Of a DNA stretch of 64,000 nucleotides, positions 35,264 through 42,801 are shown piece after piece. A program made the position numbers and the translations under genes. The notes beneath the pieces were generated by a model, which was not told where the DNA came from, did not search any database, and saw nothing but the letters and a program-made list of their open reading frames with translations. Every line of letters starts with the position of its first letter. Position 1 is the first letter of the stretch. The stretch is from Lithacetigena sp037446255 [NCBI: Coprothermobacterota bacterium] (GTDB lineage: Bacteria > Coprothermobacterota > HKB111): assembly GCA_037446255.1 (NCBI GenBank), contig JBBIIY010000001.1:62001-126000 (forward strand), in the 5' to 3' direction.

Positions 35264-35801
35264 AAGAGAAGTGTTTTTTGAACCTGGATTTTTTGAAGGT
35301 TTTCTTTTCTTTGATAAATGCTCTAAATATCTAAATGTCATTGAAAATTATGCATATTCTGCTGAGAGAACTATAGTAGAGACAAATATAAATTTAAAGC
35401 AATTAATTTCTTATGCCATTGTAAAATCTGGTAATGAAGTATTTGCTTACCAGAGGGTTACCGGTAACGAAAAGAGATTAAGAGATTTATGGTCTATCGG
35501 AGTTGGAGGGCATATTAGAAGTCGGGATGGTGATTCCCCTTTGAAAGCGGTAGAAAAAGGAACTTTACGGGAGTTTAAGGAAGAATTGGGGTTTTTACCT
35601 GTCAACATCAAACTCCTGGGACTATTAAATCTTGAAGAAAGAGAAGTTGACATGGTTCACTTAGGCATAGTTTATACCTGTGAAGCTAAACCACCAGTTA
35701 AAGGGGGAAAGTTTCTTCCACTCCAGGAAATCTCACGGTTGAATCTGGAGAATTGGTCTAAAAACCTTTTAAATAACCTGATAGAATTAAGAGTAATATA
35801 A
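35238..35801 (+). CDS. Nudix-related protein (COG4112-like)
   Basis: 187 residues. A Nudix box is recognisable at the centre, with the conserved REFKEELGF and upstream GGHIRS segments, but the upstream Glu of the box is replaced by Lys and the spacing is shorter, so activity is uncertain. The flanking sequence, with YQRVTGNEKRLRDLWSIGVGGH, resembles a predicted phosphoesterase subgroup of the Nudix family known from memory as COG4112. It overlaps the ferredoxin gene by 26 bp and ends 12 bases before the convergent methyltransferase. Confidence 0.75.
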   Translation: MREKILVVEREVFFEPGFFEGFLFFDKCSKYLNVIENYAYSAERTIVETNINLKQLISYAIVKSGNEVFAYQRVTGNEKRLRDLWSIGVGGHIRSRDGDSPLKAVEKGTLREFKEELGFLPVNIKLLGLLNLEEREVDMVHLGIVYTCEAKPPVKGGKFLPLQEISRLNLENWSKNLLNNLIELRVI

Positions 35802-35813
35802 ACTGTTAGCCGC

Positions 35814-36557
35814 TTATTCTTTTACAGCTAATGGTATCATCCTTGGGGATTGGCTGTTATATAAAGAGCCATCGTAATCTCCATATACTTTATTTATTTT
35901 AAAACCAACACTCTCCATACTATTTTTTAACTCAGCCAGCGTATAAAGCCTTATAGAAATATATCCCTCTTTTCTCAGTCCATTACTCAATATGATTCTT
36001 CTGGTGATAGCCCTTCCTTTTAAATGGTTAAAATTATATGCTTCCAGAACAAATAATCCCTCTCTTTCTTCCCAGTTTTTAGTAGGCTGGAGGGACATTA
36101 TTTTTTCCCGGTTAACCAGGTCTAAGAGAAACTTACCGCCAGGTTTTAACATATTATATGATTTTTCAATAAGGGTGAAGTTTTGTTCATCGTTCTCATA
36201 AAAGCCAAAACTGGTGTACATATTTATCACAGCATCAAATTCATTAGAAAAATTAATTTCAGCAGGGTTTAGTTTTAGAAATGATATGTTCTCTTTTAAT
36301 TTAGCTTCTTCTATCTTCTTTAAGCCCACATCCAGTAAATATTGTGAGGTTTCCACACCTACCACCCGGTAATTTAATTTACCTAACAGAATTGCGTGTC
36401 TTCCATATCCACAAAATAAGTCAAGAACTTTTGCTCCTGGTTTAAGGTTTAGAGTAGAATCAATAAATTCAACTTCTGCTTGCGTTCTTCTTTCTAAATC
36501 CTCTCCGTATATTTTTAGGTAATCTTCTCCATAGAAATTATCAAAATCAATTTGCAT
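35814..36557 (-). CDS. SAM-dependent methyltransferase
   Basis: Class I Rossmann methyltransferase of 247 residues. Motif I is VLDLFCGYGRHAILLG (near residues 40-55), followed by VVGVETS and the acidic motif and then FDAVINMYTSFGFY. The family can act on small molecules or quinone-like substrates, but nothing here shows the substrate. Convergent with the Nudix gene and divergent from the DUF4388 gene; 193 bases separate its start from the latter, and they hold that gene's promoter. A GGAGG-like site precedes its start. Confidence 0.9.
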   Translation of the reverse strand: MQIDFDNFYGEDYLKIYGEDLERRTQAEVEFIDSTLNLKPGAKVLDLFCGYGRHAILLGKLNYRVVGVETSQYLLDVGLKKIEEAKLKENISFLKLNPAEINFSNEFDAVINMYTSFGFYENDEQNFTLIEKSYNMLKPGGKFLLDLVNREKIMSLQPTKNWEEREGLFVLEAYNFNHLKGRAITRRIILSNGLRKEGYISIRLYTLAELKNSMESVGFKINKVYGDYDGSLYNSQSPRMIPLAVKE

Positions 36558-36674
36558 TTATCCTCCATTTTTTTAAATAAAAATAACATAGATTTGAATA
36601 TTCTGTCAACCTCTAAAGATATATTTTTTATTTATTTTTTACCTATTCTACGATACACCTGAAAAAAGAAAATA

Positions 36675-36703
36675 TTGAATTGTAATTAAAAAATATATAT
36701 AAT
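36675..36703 (+). promoter_or_regulatory. Promoter of the DUF4388/AbrB-like gene
   Basis: TTGAAT at 36675-36680, 17-base spacer, TATAAT at 36698-36703. The ATG is at 36751, after AGGAGG, giving a leader of roughly 40 bases. Confidence 0.75.
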
Positions 36704-36750
36704 GTAAAATAGAAAGAAGTGTTAGCTAATATTTATTTATAGGAGGATAT

Positions 36751-37590
36751 ATGTCTTTAGAAGGATCATTAAAAAGTTTTGGTTTAGAAGAACTTATCGG
36801 TATGCTATCTTGGGGTAAAAAAACGGGTAAACTTTTATTGAAGACTGATAATGAGGTAGGAGAGATATTTCTTAAAGGGGGGATACCAATTCACGCCCAG
36901 GTTGGTCAAATAAAAGGAGAAGATGCCCTGTTTCATGTTTTTCTCTGGATGGATGGGAATTTTTCTTTTGATACAGATATTTCTTCTCCGGTTGAATCAA
37001 TTGATATGCCGATTGAGATGGTCATTAAAGAAGCAGGGGAGAGAAAAAGGAGATGGGAAGAAGTTCAAACTCAAATTCCAAATTTTGATGTTACCCTGGA
37101 ACCCATCCCCGCCTTAGAAAAAGACCATATCATTCTTTCAGCAGATGAGTGGATTATACTACCAATGATTTTCAATCGCAAGACCATCAAAAATATTAAC
37201 TTAACCTCTCCCCTGGGAAGCTATCGCTCTGTAATGGCTATACATTCCCTTATTGAGCAAGGGGTATTTAGTTTAGGACAGAGATCAGCAGTACGGGAAG
37301 GTTTTTACGAATTAATAACCGAACTTAAACCTGAAGGAATAATTAGTACTTCTTCCACAGAAGAATCGGCTTTCGTTTCTTTGCCTTTAATTAAGGAATT
37401 ACAGGATAAAAGTTGGTTTTTATCTGAGAATTTCAAAGTTGAAATAGAAGCCACCCCTGGAAAAACTGTGTCTATGTTGATGAGAGGAAGAGTTGGGCTG
37501 AAAGATGATAGGATTCAACTTCCAGCCGCAGTTCTTTCCAGGCTAGGCATCAAACCTGGTGATAAAGTTAAAATAAGTCCATCTACTTAA
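36751..37590 (+). CDS. DUF4388 (PATAN) protein with AbrB-like C-terminus
   Basis: 279-residue protein. Residues 1-110 are a DUF4388/PATAN domain (SLEGSLKSFGLEELIGMLS, GEIFLKGGIPIHAQVG), known from bacterial signalling and gliding-type proteins. Residues 135-215 look like a winged-helix domain (ADEWIILPMIF, VMAIHSLIEQGVF). The last 35 residues (GLKDDRIQLPAAVLSRLGIKPGDKVKI) look like an AbrB/MazE swapped-hairpin DNA-binding domain. The combination suggests a regulator, or an adaptor that brings the PATAN domain to DNA, but I know no such described protein. It is monocistronic, with a good promoter and AGGAGG site, and is convergent with the transporter permease gene nine bases downstream. Confidence 0.8.
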   Translation: MSLEGSLKSFGLEELIGMLSWGKKTGKLLLKTDNEVGEIFLKGGIPIHAQVGQIKGEDALFHVFLWMDGNFSFDTDISSPVESIDMPIEMVIKEAGERKRRWEEVQTQIPNFDVTLEPIPALEKDHIILSADEWIILPMIFNRKTIKNINLTSPLGSYRSVMAIHSLIEQGVFSLGQRSAVREGFYELITELKPEGIISTSSTEESAFVSLPLIKELQDKSWFLSENFKVEIEATPGKTVSMLMRGRVGLKDDRIQLPAAVLSRLGIKPGDKVKISPST

Positions 37591-37599
37591 TTTATTGTT

Positions 37600-38526
37600 T
37601 TAAACTTTAAGTCGGGGATCAAGGGCATCCCTCAGTCCATCTCCTATAAAATTAAAGGAAAGAACGGTAAAGAAGAGAGCGAATCCAGGTAGCAATATTA
37701 GATACCAATAAGAGGGTAATAAAGCCCATATGGTAGCTCCCTGGAGCATTTGACCCCAGGAAGTGGCAGGTGGCGAAACTCCTAATCCGAGGAAAGATAA
37801 AGAAGCTTCCCAGACCATGTTTCCGCCTATGGATAAGGTAGCTGAAACTATTATAGGTGCCATAACATTAGGCAACAGATGTCCCCACATAACCTTACTA
37901 TCCCGAGCTCCAATAGCTTTGGAAGCTTCAATAAATTGCTGTTCCCGAAGAGAAAGTACCTGACCTCTCACCAACCGGGCAGTGACCATCCATCCCAAGA
38001 AAGCCATAACCATAACAATGGGTAAAATACCGGCAAAAATACCTAATCTAAATTCAGTTTCCAGAACAGGGGTGATTCTTCTAAAAACAACTGCTAAACT
38101 CATTAGTAACGGCAAAGTTGGTATAGTTAGAAAAACATCTGTAAATCGCATCAAGAGACTATCAACAATTTTGCCATAATATCCTGCTGCTAAACCTATC
38201 ATTACACCCAGAAAAATTGAGACAGCAGTACTTAAGAATCCTACAAACATGCTCACCTTACCACCGAACATCAATCTGGCGAGAATATCTCTCCCCAGAG
38301 AATCTGTTCCCAGAGGATACCCCGGAGAACCAGGTGGAAGGAAAACAGAAGGATTAAGGGGTATATATGATGGGCTTACCTTCCAGATAAGTGGTCCTGC
38401 AAAAGAAAAAGCTGTCATCAAAATTACCATTACTAAACCCGCGATGGCTAATTTGTGTCTTTTGAACCTTCTCCAGGTAATTTGCCAGAAGGAAAACTGT
38501 TCTAATAATTTTAGTTCTTCACTCAT
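37600..38526 (-). CDS. Oligopeptide ABC transporter permease DppC/OppC-type (system 1)
   Basis: Inner-membrane permease of 308 residues with the N-terminal cytoplasmic OppC segment (FWQITWRRFKRHKLAIAG) and a DppC-type BPD_transp_1 core, about six membrane helices. The EAA loop is EASKAIGARDSKVMWGHLLPN. It overlaps the DppB-type gene by 8 bp and is the last gene of system 1; no ATPase genes follow. Its ATP-binding partners therefore must come from elsewhere, for instance the pair encoded at 47071-49069. Confidence 0.9.
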   Translation of the reverse strand: MSEELKLLEQFSFWQITWRRFKRHKLAIAGLVMVILMTAFSFAGPLIWKVSPSYIPLNPSVFLPPGSPGYPLGTDSLGRDILARLMFGGKVSMFVGFLSTAVSIFLGVMIGLAAGYYGKIVDSLLMRFTDVFLTIPTLPLLMSLAVVFRRITPVLETEFRLGIFAGILPIVMVMAFLGWMVTARLVRGQVLSLREQQFIEASKAIGARDSKVMWGHLLPNVMAPIIVSATLSIGGNMVWEASLSFLGLGVSPPATSWGQMLQGATIWALLPSYWYLILLPGFALFFTVLSFNFIGDGLRDALDPRLKV

Positions 38527-39487
38527 AACTCACCCTCGGGTCAACCACGGCATAAAGGATGTCAGCTAATAAATTACCCAAAACCACCAGTATAGCAAAC
38601 ATCATTAAAACAGCCATAACTACCATATAATCATGGCCCATGATGGCTTGATAAAGAAGTCTTCCTATACCCGGAATGGAAAAAACTGTTTCTGTGATGG
38701 TAGCCCCACCTATCAAAGCTGGTAAAGAAAGTGCAAGGAGGGTTACTACTGGAATCATAGCGTTTCTCAATGCATGTTTATATATAACAACCTTTTCACT
38801 TAAACCTTTGGCGCGAGCAGTTCTAATATAATCCTGGTTGATTACTTCTAAAAAAGAGGTTCTTACATATCTGAGTACACCCCCGGCGCTTACCAGGGCA
38901 AGCACTACCACAGGAAGAAAAAGATGTCTTATCCTGTCAACTAATTGGGTTAGAAAAGGTTCGGTTTCTATACCGGGAGTCATAAATCCGCCGGGAGGAA
39001 ACCAGCCCAGAGCTGCAGAAAAAGTCATAAGCATCACCACTCCAAAGAAAAAGGTAGGCATAGAAAGACCGAAAAACACAAGGCCGGTGGCTATATTGTC
39101 ACCCAGAGAATATTTTCTTAATGCTGAATATATACCTAAAGGAAGGGCTATCAGGAGTTCTAAAATTAATGAAGCAGTACCATACTGGATAGAGACAGGT
39201 AGTTTAAAAGAAACCACTTGTAAAGCATTTTTTCCGGGGGTAGTTAAGGATAATCCCCACTCTCCAATTATCATAGACCTTAACCAGAAAAAATACCTCA
39301 TATACCATGGTTTATCAAAGCCCCACAGTTTCTGTATTCTTAGTATATCTCCGGGGGAAATTCTGGGATTGGTTCTTAATTGTTCAAAAGGATCACCCAT
39401 CAGACTGATGATGCCAAAAATAATAAACGAAATTAATAGTAATAGGGGAATCAGGGTCAGGATTCTCCGGATTAAAAAATTCTTCAT
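38519..39487 (-). CDS. Oligopeptide ABC transporter permease DppB/OppB-type (system 1)
   Basis: Inner-membrane permease of 322 residues. The N-terminus MKNFLIRRILTLIPLLLLISF is the usual DppB first helix, followed by GDP and a large periplasmic loop; the cytoplasmic EAA loop includes DYIRTARAKGLSEKVVIYKHALRNA. The C-terminal LADILYAVVDPRV is typical. The ATG follows a GGAG site and lies 20 bases after a strong hairpin that separates it from the binding-protein gene. Confidence 0.92.
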   Translation of the reverse strand: MKNFLIRRILTLIPLLLLISFIIFGIISLMGDPFEQLRTNPRISPGDILRIQKLWGFDKPWYMRYFFWLRSMIIGEWGLSLTTPGKNALQVVSFKLPVSIQYGTASLILELLIALPLGIYSALRKYSLGDNIATGLVFFGLSMPTFFFGVVMLMTFSAALGWFPPGGFMTPGIETEPFLTQLVDRIRHLFLPVVVLALVSAGGVLRYVRTSFLEVINQDYIRTARAKGLSEKVVIYKHALRNAMIPVVTLLALSLPALIGGATITETVFSIPGIGRLLYQAIMGHDYMVVMAVLMMFAILVVLGNLLADILYAVVDPRVSYE

Positions 39488-39507
39488 TCACTACTCCTTG
39501 TCAAGAA

Positions 39508-39533
39508 GAGGAGGGGAGGATTCTCCCCTCCTC
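39508..39533 (-). promoter_or_regulatory. Intercistronic hairpin after binding-protein gene (system 1)
   Basis: Perfect 11-base stem, 39508-39518 with 39523-39533, four-base loop, located between the substrate-binding gene and the permease genes. It lacks a following T-tract, so it is more likely an mRNA-stabilising or partial attenuating element that raises binding protein over permease. Confidence 0.7.
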
Positions 39534-39549
39534 AAAAACTTTAAATATA

Positions 39550-41946
39550 TTATTCCCGATACCAGTACATAATGTTCCAGGTGTGTGTGCCAACATCAAT
39601 TCCTACGTCATATCCCTTTAAGTTCTCCTGTAGTGCAGTATGGGCAGACCACCACAATAATGGAAGTTCAGGAACATCCCGATTCCAAAATACCTGGTGT
39701 TTGAAGTAAGCATCATTACGATTTTTAGCATTCAAATCTTCGTTAAATATTTCAGCAAGCTTATCGGCTTCAGCGTTTCTCCAGCCGGAATAGTTCTGTC
39801 CTTGCCAGCCATTTGCTTTGGAGGGGATTGCAGAAGAGTGGTATAGAGTATAACCGCCTGGTTCTACGATAGTGTTTTGACCCCAGGCAAAGTGAGCAAT
39901 ATCAAACTGCCTGGAAGGAGTCAATGTCCCGAATAAAATAGCACCACTTACCTGTTCAAAACGCATAATTATTCCAACTTTAGCGAGTTGCTCTTTAATA
40001 ACTTCTAATTGGGTTCTTCTATCTGCTCTTACTGTGGTAGTAACAGTGAAGTCAACTTTAACACCTTCGGGGGTGTGCCAGATACCACCAGTTTTCTTGA
40101 AACCAGCATCAGCCAGAGTTTTTTCTGCTTTTACCGGGTCATATAAGGTGGCATCTTTTATTACCTCAGCGTTTTTGGCAGCTGTAGAAAATAGAGCATA
40201 CCCTCCACAGGGTTCTCTTCCACCATAAAACACCAGATTAGAAACAGCTTTTCTATCTATAGCATAGGATAAGGCTTTTCTCAAAGCGATGTATTTAAAA
40301 AGCGGGTGATTATAGGGAGTTCCTGGTTTTGGATCATCAGGTAGTTTTTTAGGGTCATCGTAGTTTATTGTCCAGTGTTCCCAATATACAGAAGGCATGC
40401 TGACAACTTTAACACCTTTAACCGGTCTTTCTCTCAGAACTTTGGCATGGTCATCGCTAAAACCAATTAAGGACATATCCAGAGTTTTACTGATAATACC
40501 GACTAGAGCCCCTTCAGTTTCTAAAAATCTATAAATAACTTTATCAAACAGGCCTCTACCCATAAAGTAATTAGGGTCTGGTACTAATTCAATATGAGAA
40601 CCGCGAACCCATTTAGAAAACTTGTAAGGTCCAATATTCATCGGGGCATCGTTATAAGCGCTGGTTTGAATAGCGTTACCCTGACCGTTCAGGTAATCAA
40701 AGAGTGCTTTATTTCCTATCACGCTTTTTTCAGCCAGATAGGAACCATCACTGTCAATAAATAAATCAAAGTCGGTAGTTACAGGTATATCCACGGTTCT
40801 TTTAAAGACATTGGTTTCAAACCAGTGTTTGGGATAAAGTGGAAGACCAAATTGTGGCCAGTAAGTATTTTTTCTCCAATATGTAGATATTTTATAATCT
40901 CCAACTAATTCAATTCTGAGTAGTTTATCATAAGGGTCAGTAGAAGCCACGGGCATATCTTTAATTAAATACAGGATAGTTCCAAAAACAACATCTTTAT
41001 TGGTCACTAATTTACCATCAGCCCATTTCAGGTTAGGTCTAAGTTCATAGTCAATCTTCATAGTAGGTTTGGCTTTTTTTCCAGTAACCAGCGTAATTTC
41101 GGGTTCTTTTCCACTGGGATATACAACCCACTTACCATTTTCCAGAGTAGGCCTTACTTTATCCATCTGAGGCCACATTTCCCCCCGCCAGTCGCTGGGG
41201 ATAGTAGTATCGTATATACTGCCTAGAACTTGATACATAGCTGACATACTATCAAGCATTCCAAATAAGGTAGCGGGTTCCTGGTGAATATCAATGGTTA
41301 AAGTTCCACCCATTTTTGGAGGGTATCTCAGGCGAAAGATAATTAAAGCTGCTTCAGCTCTGTTAGCTAAGGCATTGGCTGCCACCATTCTTCCTGTACG
41401 ATAATTTAAAAACTGGTATAGTGGACGATAAGCAACAGTGATAATTCCTTTTGCCCAGGCAGGGACAGCTTCTTCATCGTTGGCTAAGGCAATTAGATCT
41501 TTTACTCCTTCAGCTTCTTTCTCTATACCCCTGGCTTTTACAGCTACAGCTGCCATTTCCGCGCGAGTTATCGGATTATTGGGTTTAAAGGACTTATCTG
41601 GATAACCTTTCAGGTAGCCTGATTTAACAGCAGCCTCCACAAATCCATAAGCCCAGTGGGTAGGGGGAACATCAGCGAAAGTTGGGGTTGCCGGTTTAAT
41701 AATAGTTAATTTTTTTGCTCCGCTTATCAGGGTCGCATATTCTGCTCTGGTAAGGTTTCTTTCTGGACCGTAAGTGGTAGGAGTCAACCCCTTGATAATC
41801 CCGTCTGCCACAAGCTTACTTATATACTCGTAAGCCCAATGAGTAACTGGTACATCAGTGAATTTGACCTGTGCGTTGACAGGCATTAATAGAATACCAA
41901 TACTCATAACTGCTACTAACATACATACAAACAATCTTTTACTCAT
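39550..41946 (-). CDS. SLH-domain oligopeptide ABC transporter substrate-binding protein (system 1)
   Basis: 798 residues. After a signal peptide (cleavage near VNA, residue 25) come two clear SLH repeats (about 28-75 and 89-135, with F.DV, HWAY, GY.D.SF.P and ITRAE features) and a degenerate third (about 155-210). From about 215 onwards it is an SBP_bac_5 peptide-binding domain with the usual GPYKFSKWVRGSHIEL, ALSYAIDRKAV and FDIAHFAWG blocks. No lipobox Cys is present, so it is anchored by SLH contacts to the wall or outer layer rather than by lipid. The ATG at 41946 lies five bases after GGAGG; 41949 is also an ATG. Confidence 0.88.
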   Translation of the reverse strand: MSKRLFVCMLVAVMSIGILLMPVNAQVKFTDVPVTHWAYEYISKLVADGIIKGLTPTTYGPERNLTRAEYATLISGAKKLTIIKPATPTFADVPPTHWAYGFVEAAVKSGYLKGYPDKSFKPNNPITRAEMAAVAVKARGIEKEAEGVKDLIALANDEEAVPAWAKGIITVAYRPLYQFLNYRTGRMVAANALANRAEAALIIFRLRYPPKMGGTLTIDIHQEPATLFGMLDSMSAMYQVLGSIYDTTIPSDWRGEMWPQMDKVRPTLENGKWVVYPSGKEPEITLVTGKKAKPTMKIDYELRPNLKWADGKLVTNKDVVFGTILYLIKDMPVASTDPYDKLLRIELVGDYKISTYWRKNTYWPQFGLPLYPKHWFETNVFKRTVDIPVTTDFDLFIDSDGSYLAEKSVIGNKALFDYLNGQGNAIQTSAYNDAPMNIGPYKFSKWVRGSHIELVPDPNYFMGRGLFDKVIYRFLETEGALVGIISKTLDMSLIGFSDDHAKVLRERPVKGVKVVSMPSVYWEHWTINYDDPKKLPDDPKPGTPYNHPLFKYIALRKALSYAIDRKAVSNLVFYGGREPCGGYALFSTAAKNAEVIKDATLYDPVKAEKTLADAGFKKTGGIWHTPEGVKVDFTVTTTVRADRRTQLEVIKEQLAKVGIIMRFEQVSGAILFGTLTPSRQFDIAHFAWGQNTIVEPGGYTLYHSSAIPSKANGWQGQNYSGWRNAEADKLAEIFNEDLNAKNRNDAYFKHQVFWNRDVPELPLLWWSAHTALQENLKGYDVGIDVGTHTWNIMYWYRE

Positions 41947-42056
41947 CATAACCTCCTTTTCTTGAAAATAATCTTACAATACCTGCAAACAATTTTGCTT
42001 TTTCTATCCTTTCACATCCTTAATATTAAAAAAATATTATGTATAGTTATAATTTT

Positions 42057-42518
42057 TTATAGTGGAAGGCGGTTAATGATAAGGTCCAGATTAGCATCTT
42101 TTCTATCCTGGGTTACATATTCTGTTGGTTGTAAATATTTCGTTGATGAGTCTGATAATACAGGTTTAGGTTTTTTAAGAATCTGGGAAATATAAGAAGG
42201 ACTGATTTTTAAAAGATAATATTCCAGGAGAAAGCTGGATAGTTTGCGAGGGCCAAACCCTGTTTCTTCCCTTATTTTAAAAACGAGAGTAATATTTTCT
42301 GGGGAAAATTTTCTATGCTTCCTTTTGGGTATAGGAGGAAGGTTATTCAAACCTTCTTTACCTTCTAAAACAAATCTTTTATGCCATTTGTAATAAGTTT
42401 TACGGCTGATTTTATACTTTTGGGTAATCTCACTTATCGGGGTTCCTTTTTTTACTTGTTGGAACCATTGAAGCTTTTCTTCAATAGTATACACTTTTTT
42501 TGATGATTCTTTGAGCAT
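42057..42518 (-). CDS. Helix-turn-helix protein like the DNA-binding half of an IS481-type transposase
   Basis: 153 residues from the ATG at 42518. The N-terminal HTH (EKLQWFQQVKKGTPISEITQKYKISRKTYYKWHKRF) is followed by GLNNLPPIPKRKHRKFSPENI and a second HTH-like segment (GFGPRKLSSFLLE), as at the start of IS481-type transposases. The DDE (rve) catalytic domain is missing, and nothing in the 107 bases after the stop resembles one, nor are flanking inverted repeats visible. A perfect promoter on its strand puts the transcript start about two bases before this ATG, which excludes an upstream ATG at 42536. It is either a relic or a domesticated regulator. Confidence 0.75.
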   Translation of the reverse strand: MLKESSKKVYTIEEKLQWFQQVKKGTPISEITQKYKISRKTYYKWHKRFVLEGKEGLNNLPPIPKRKHRKFSPENITLVFKIREETGFGPRKLSSFLLEYYLLKISPSYISQILKKPKPVLSDSSTKYLQPTEYVTQDRKDANLDLIINRLPL

Positions 42519-42526
42519 AGTAATGT

Positions 42527-42555
42527 AATATAGCATGAGTAAAATTAGATGTCAA
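42527..42555 (-). promoter_or_regulatory. Consensus promoter of the HTH gene
   Basis: On the minus strand TTGACA (42555-42550), 17-base spacer, TATATT (42532-42527). The predicted transcript start, near 42520, is two bases from the ATG at 42518: a leaderless message. The ATG at 42536 lies within the promoter and cannot be the start. Confidence 0.85.
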
Positions 42556-42583
42556 TAGAAAAATAATAGTGTAACCAAAGAGT

Positions 42584-42610
42584 GCGTATTTGTTACTAGA
42601 GATAATACGC
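42584..42610. promoter_or_regulatory. Inverted repeat between the divergent genes, possible operator
   Basis: GCGTATT (42584-42590) and AATACGC (42604-42610), 13 bases apart, lie between the promoter of the HTH gene and that of the system 2 operon. A regulator bound here could act on both promoters. No protein is known to bind it. Confidence 0.5.
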
Positions 42611-42648
42611 AAACTAACCAGAGATTATAAACATATTCATTTTATGTA

Positions 42649-42677
42649 TTGACAAGAAAAAATAGGTGTGTTATATT
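42649..42677 (+). promoter_or_regulatory. Promoter of peptide transporter system 2
   Basis: TTGACA (42649-42654), 17 bases, TATATT (42672-42677). The leader to the GTG at 42802 is about 118 bases and contains an attenuator-like hairpin. Confidence 0.85.
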
Positions 42678-42746
42678 AGCATTGAGTTATTATGAATACT
42701 GTATTATTTATTATTATGGAGGTGATGCACAAGCTCATATTAAAAA

Positions 42747-42773
42747 ACTGCTTGAGCAGCAGTACACTTTTTT
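42747..42773 (+). terminator. Attenuator-like hairpin in the leader of system 2
   Basis: ACTGCT (42747-42752), a five-base loop, AGCAGT (42758-42763), then a run of six T at 42768-42773. The stem is short, so it is at best a weak terminator. A short frame (ATG at 42725, 16 codons, preceded by GGAGG but only two bases away) runs through it. Confidence 0.4.
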
Positions 42774-42801
42774 AACACATTTAAGGAGGTTTTGAGATTA
42801 A

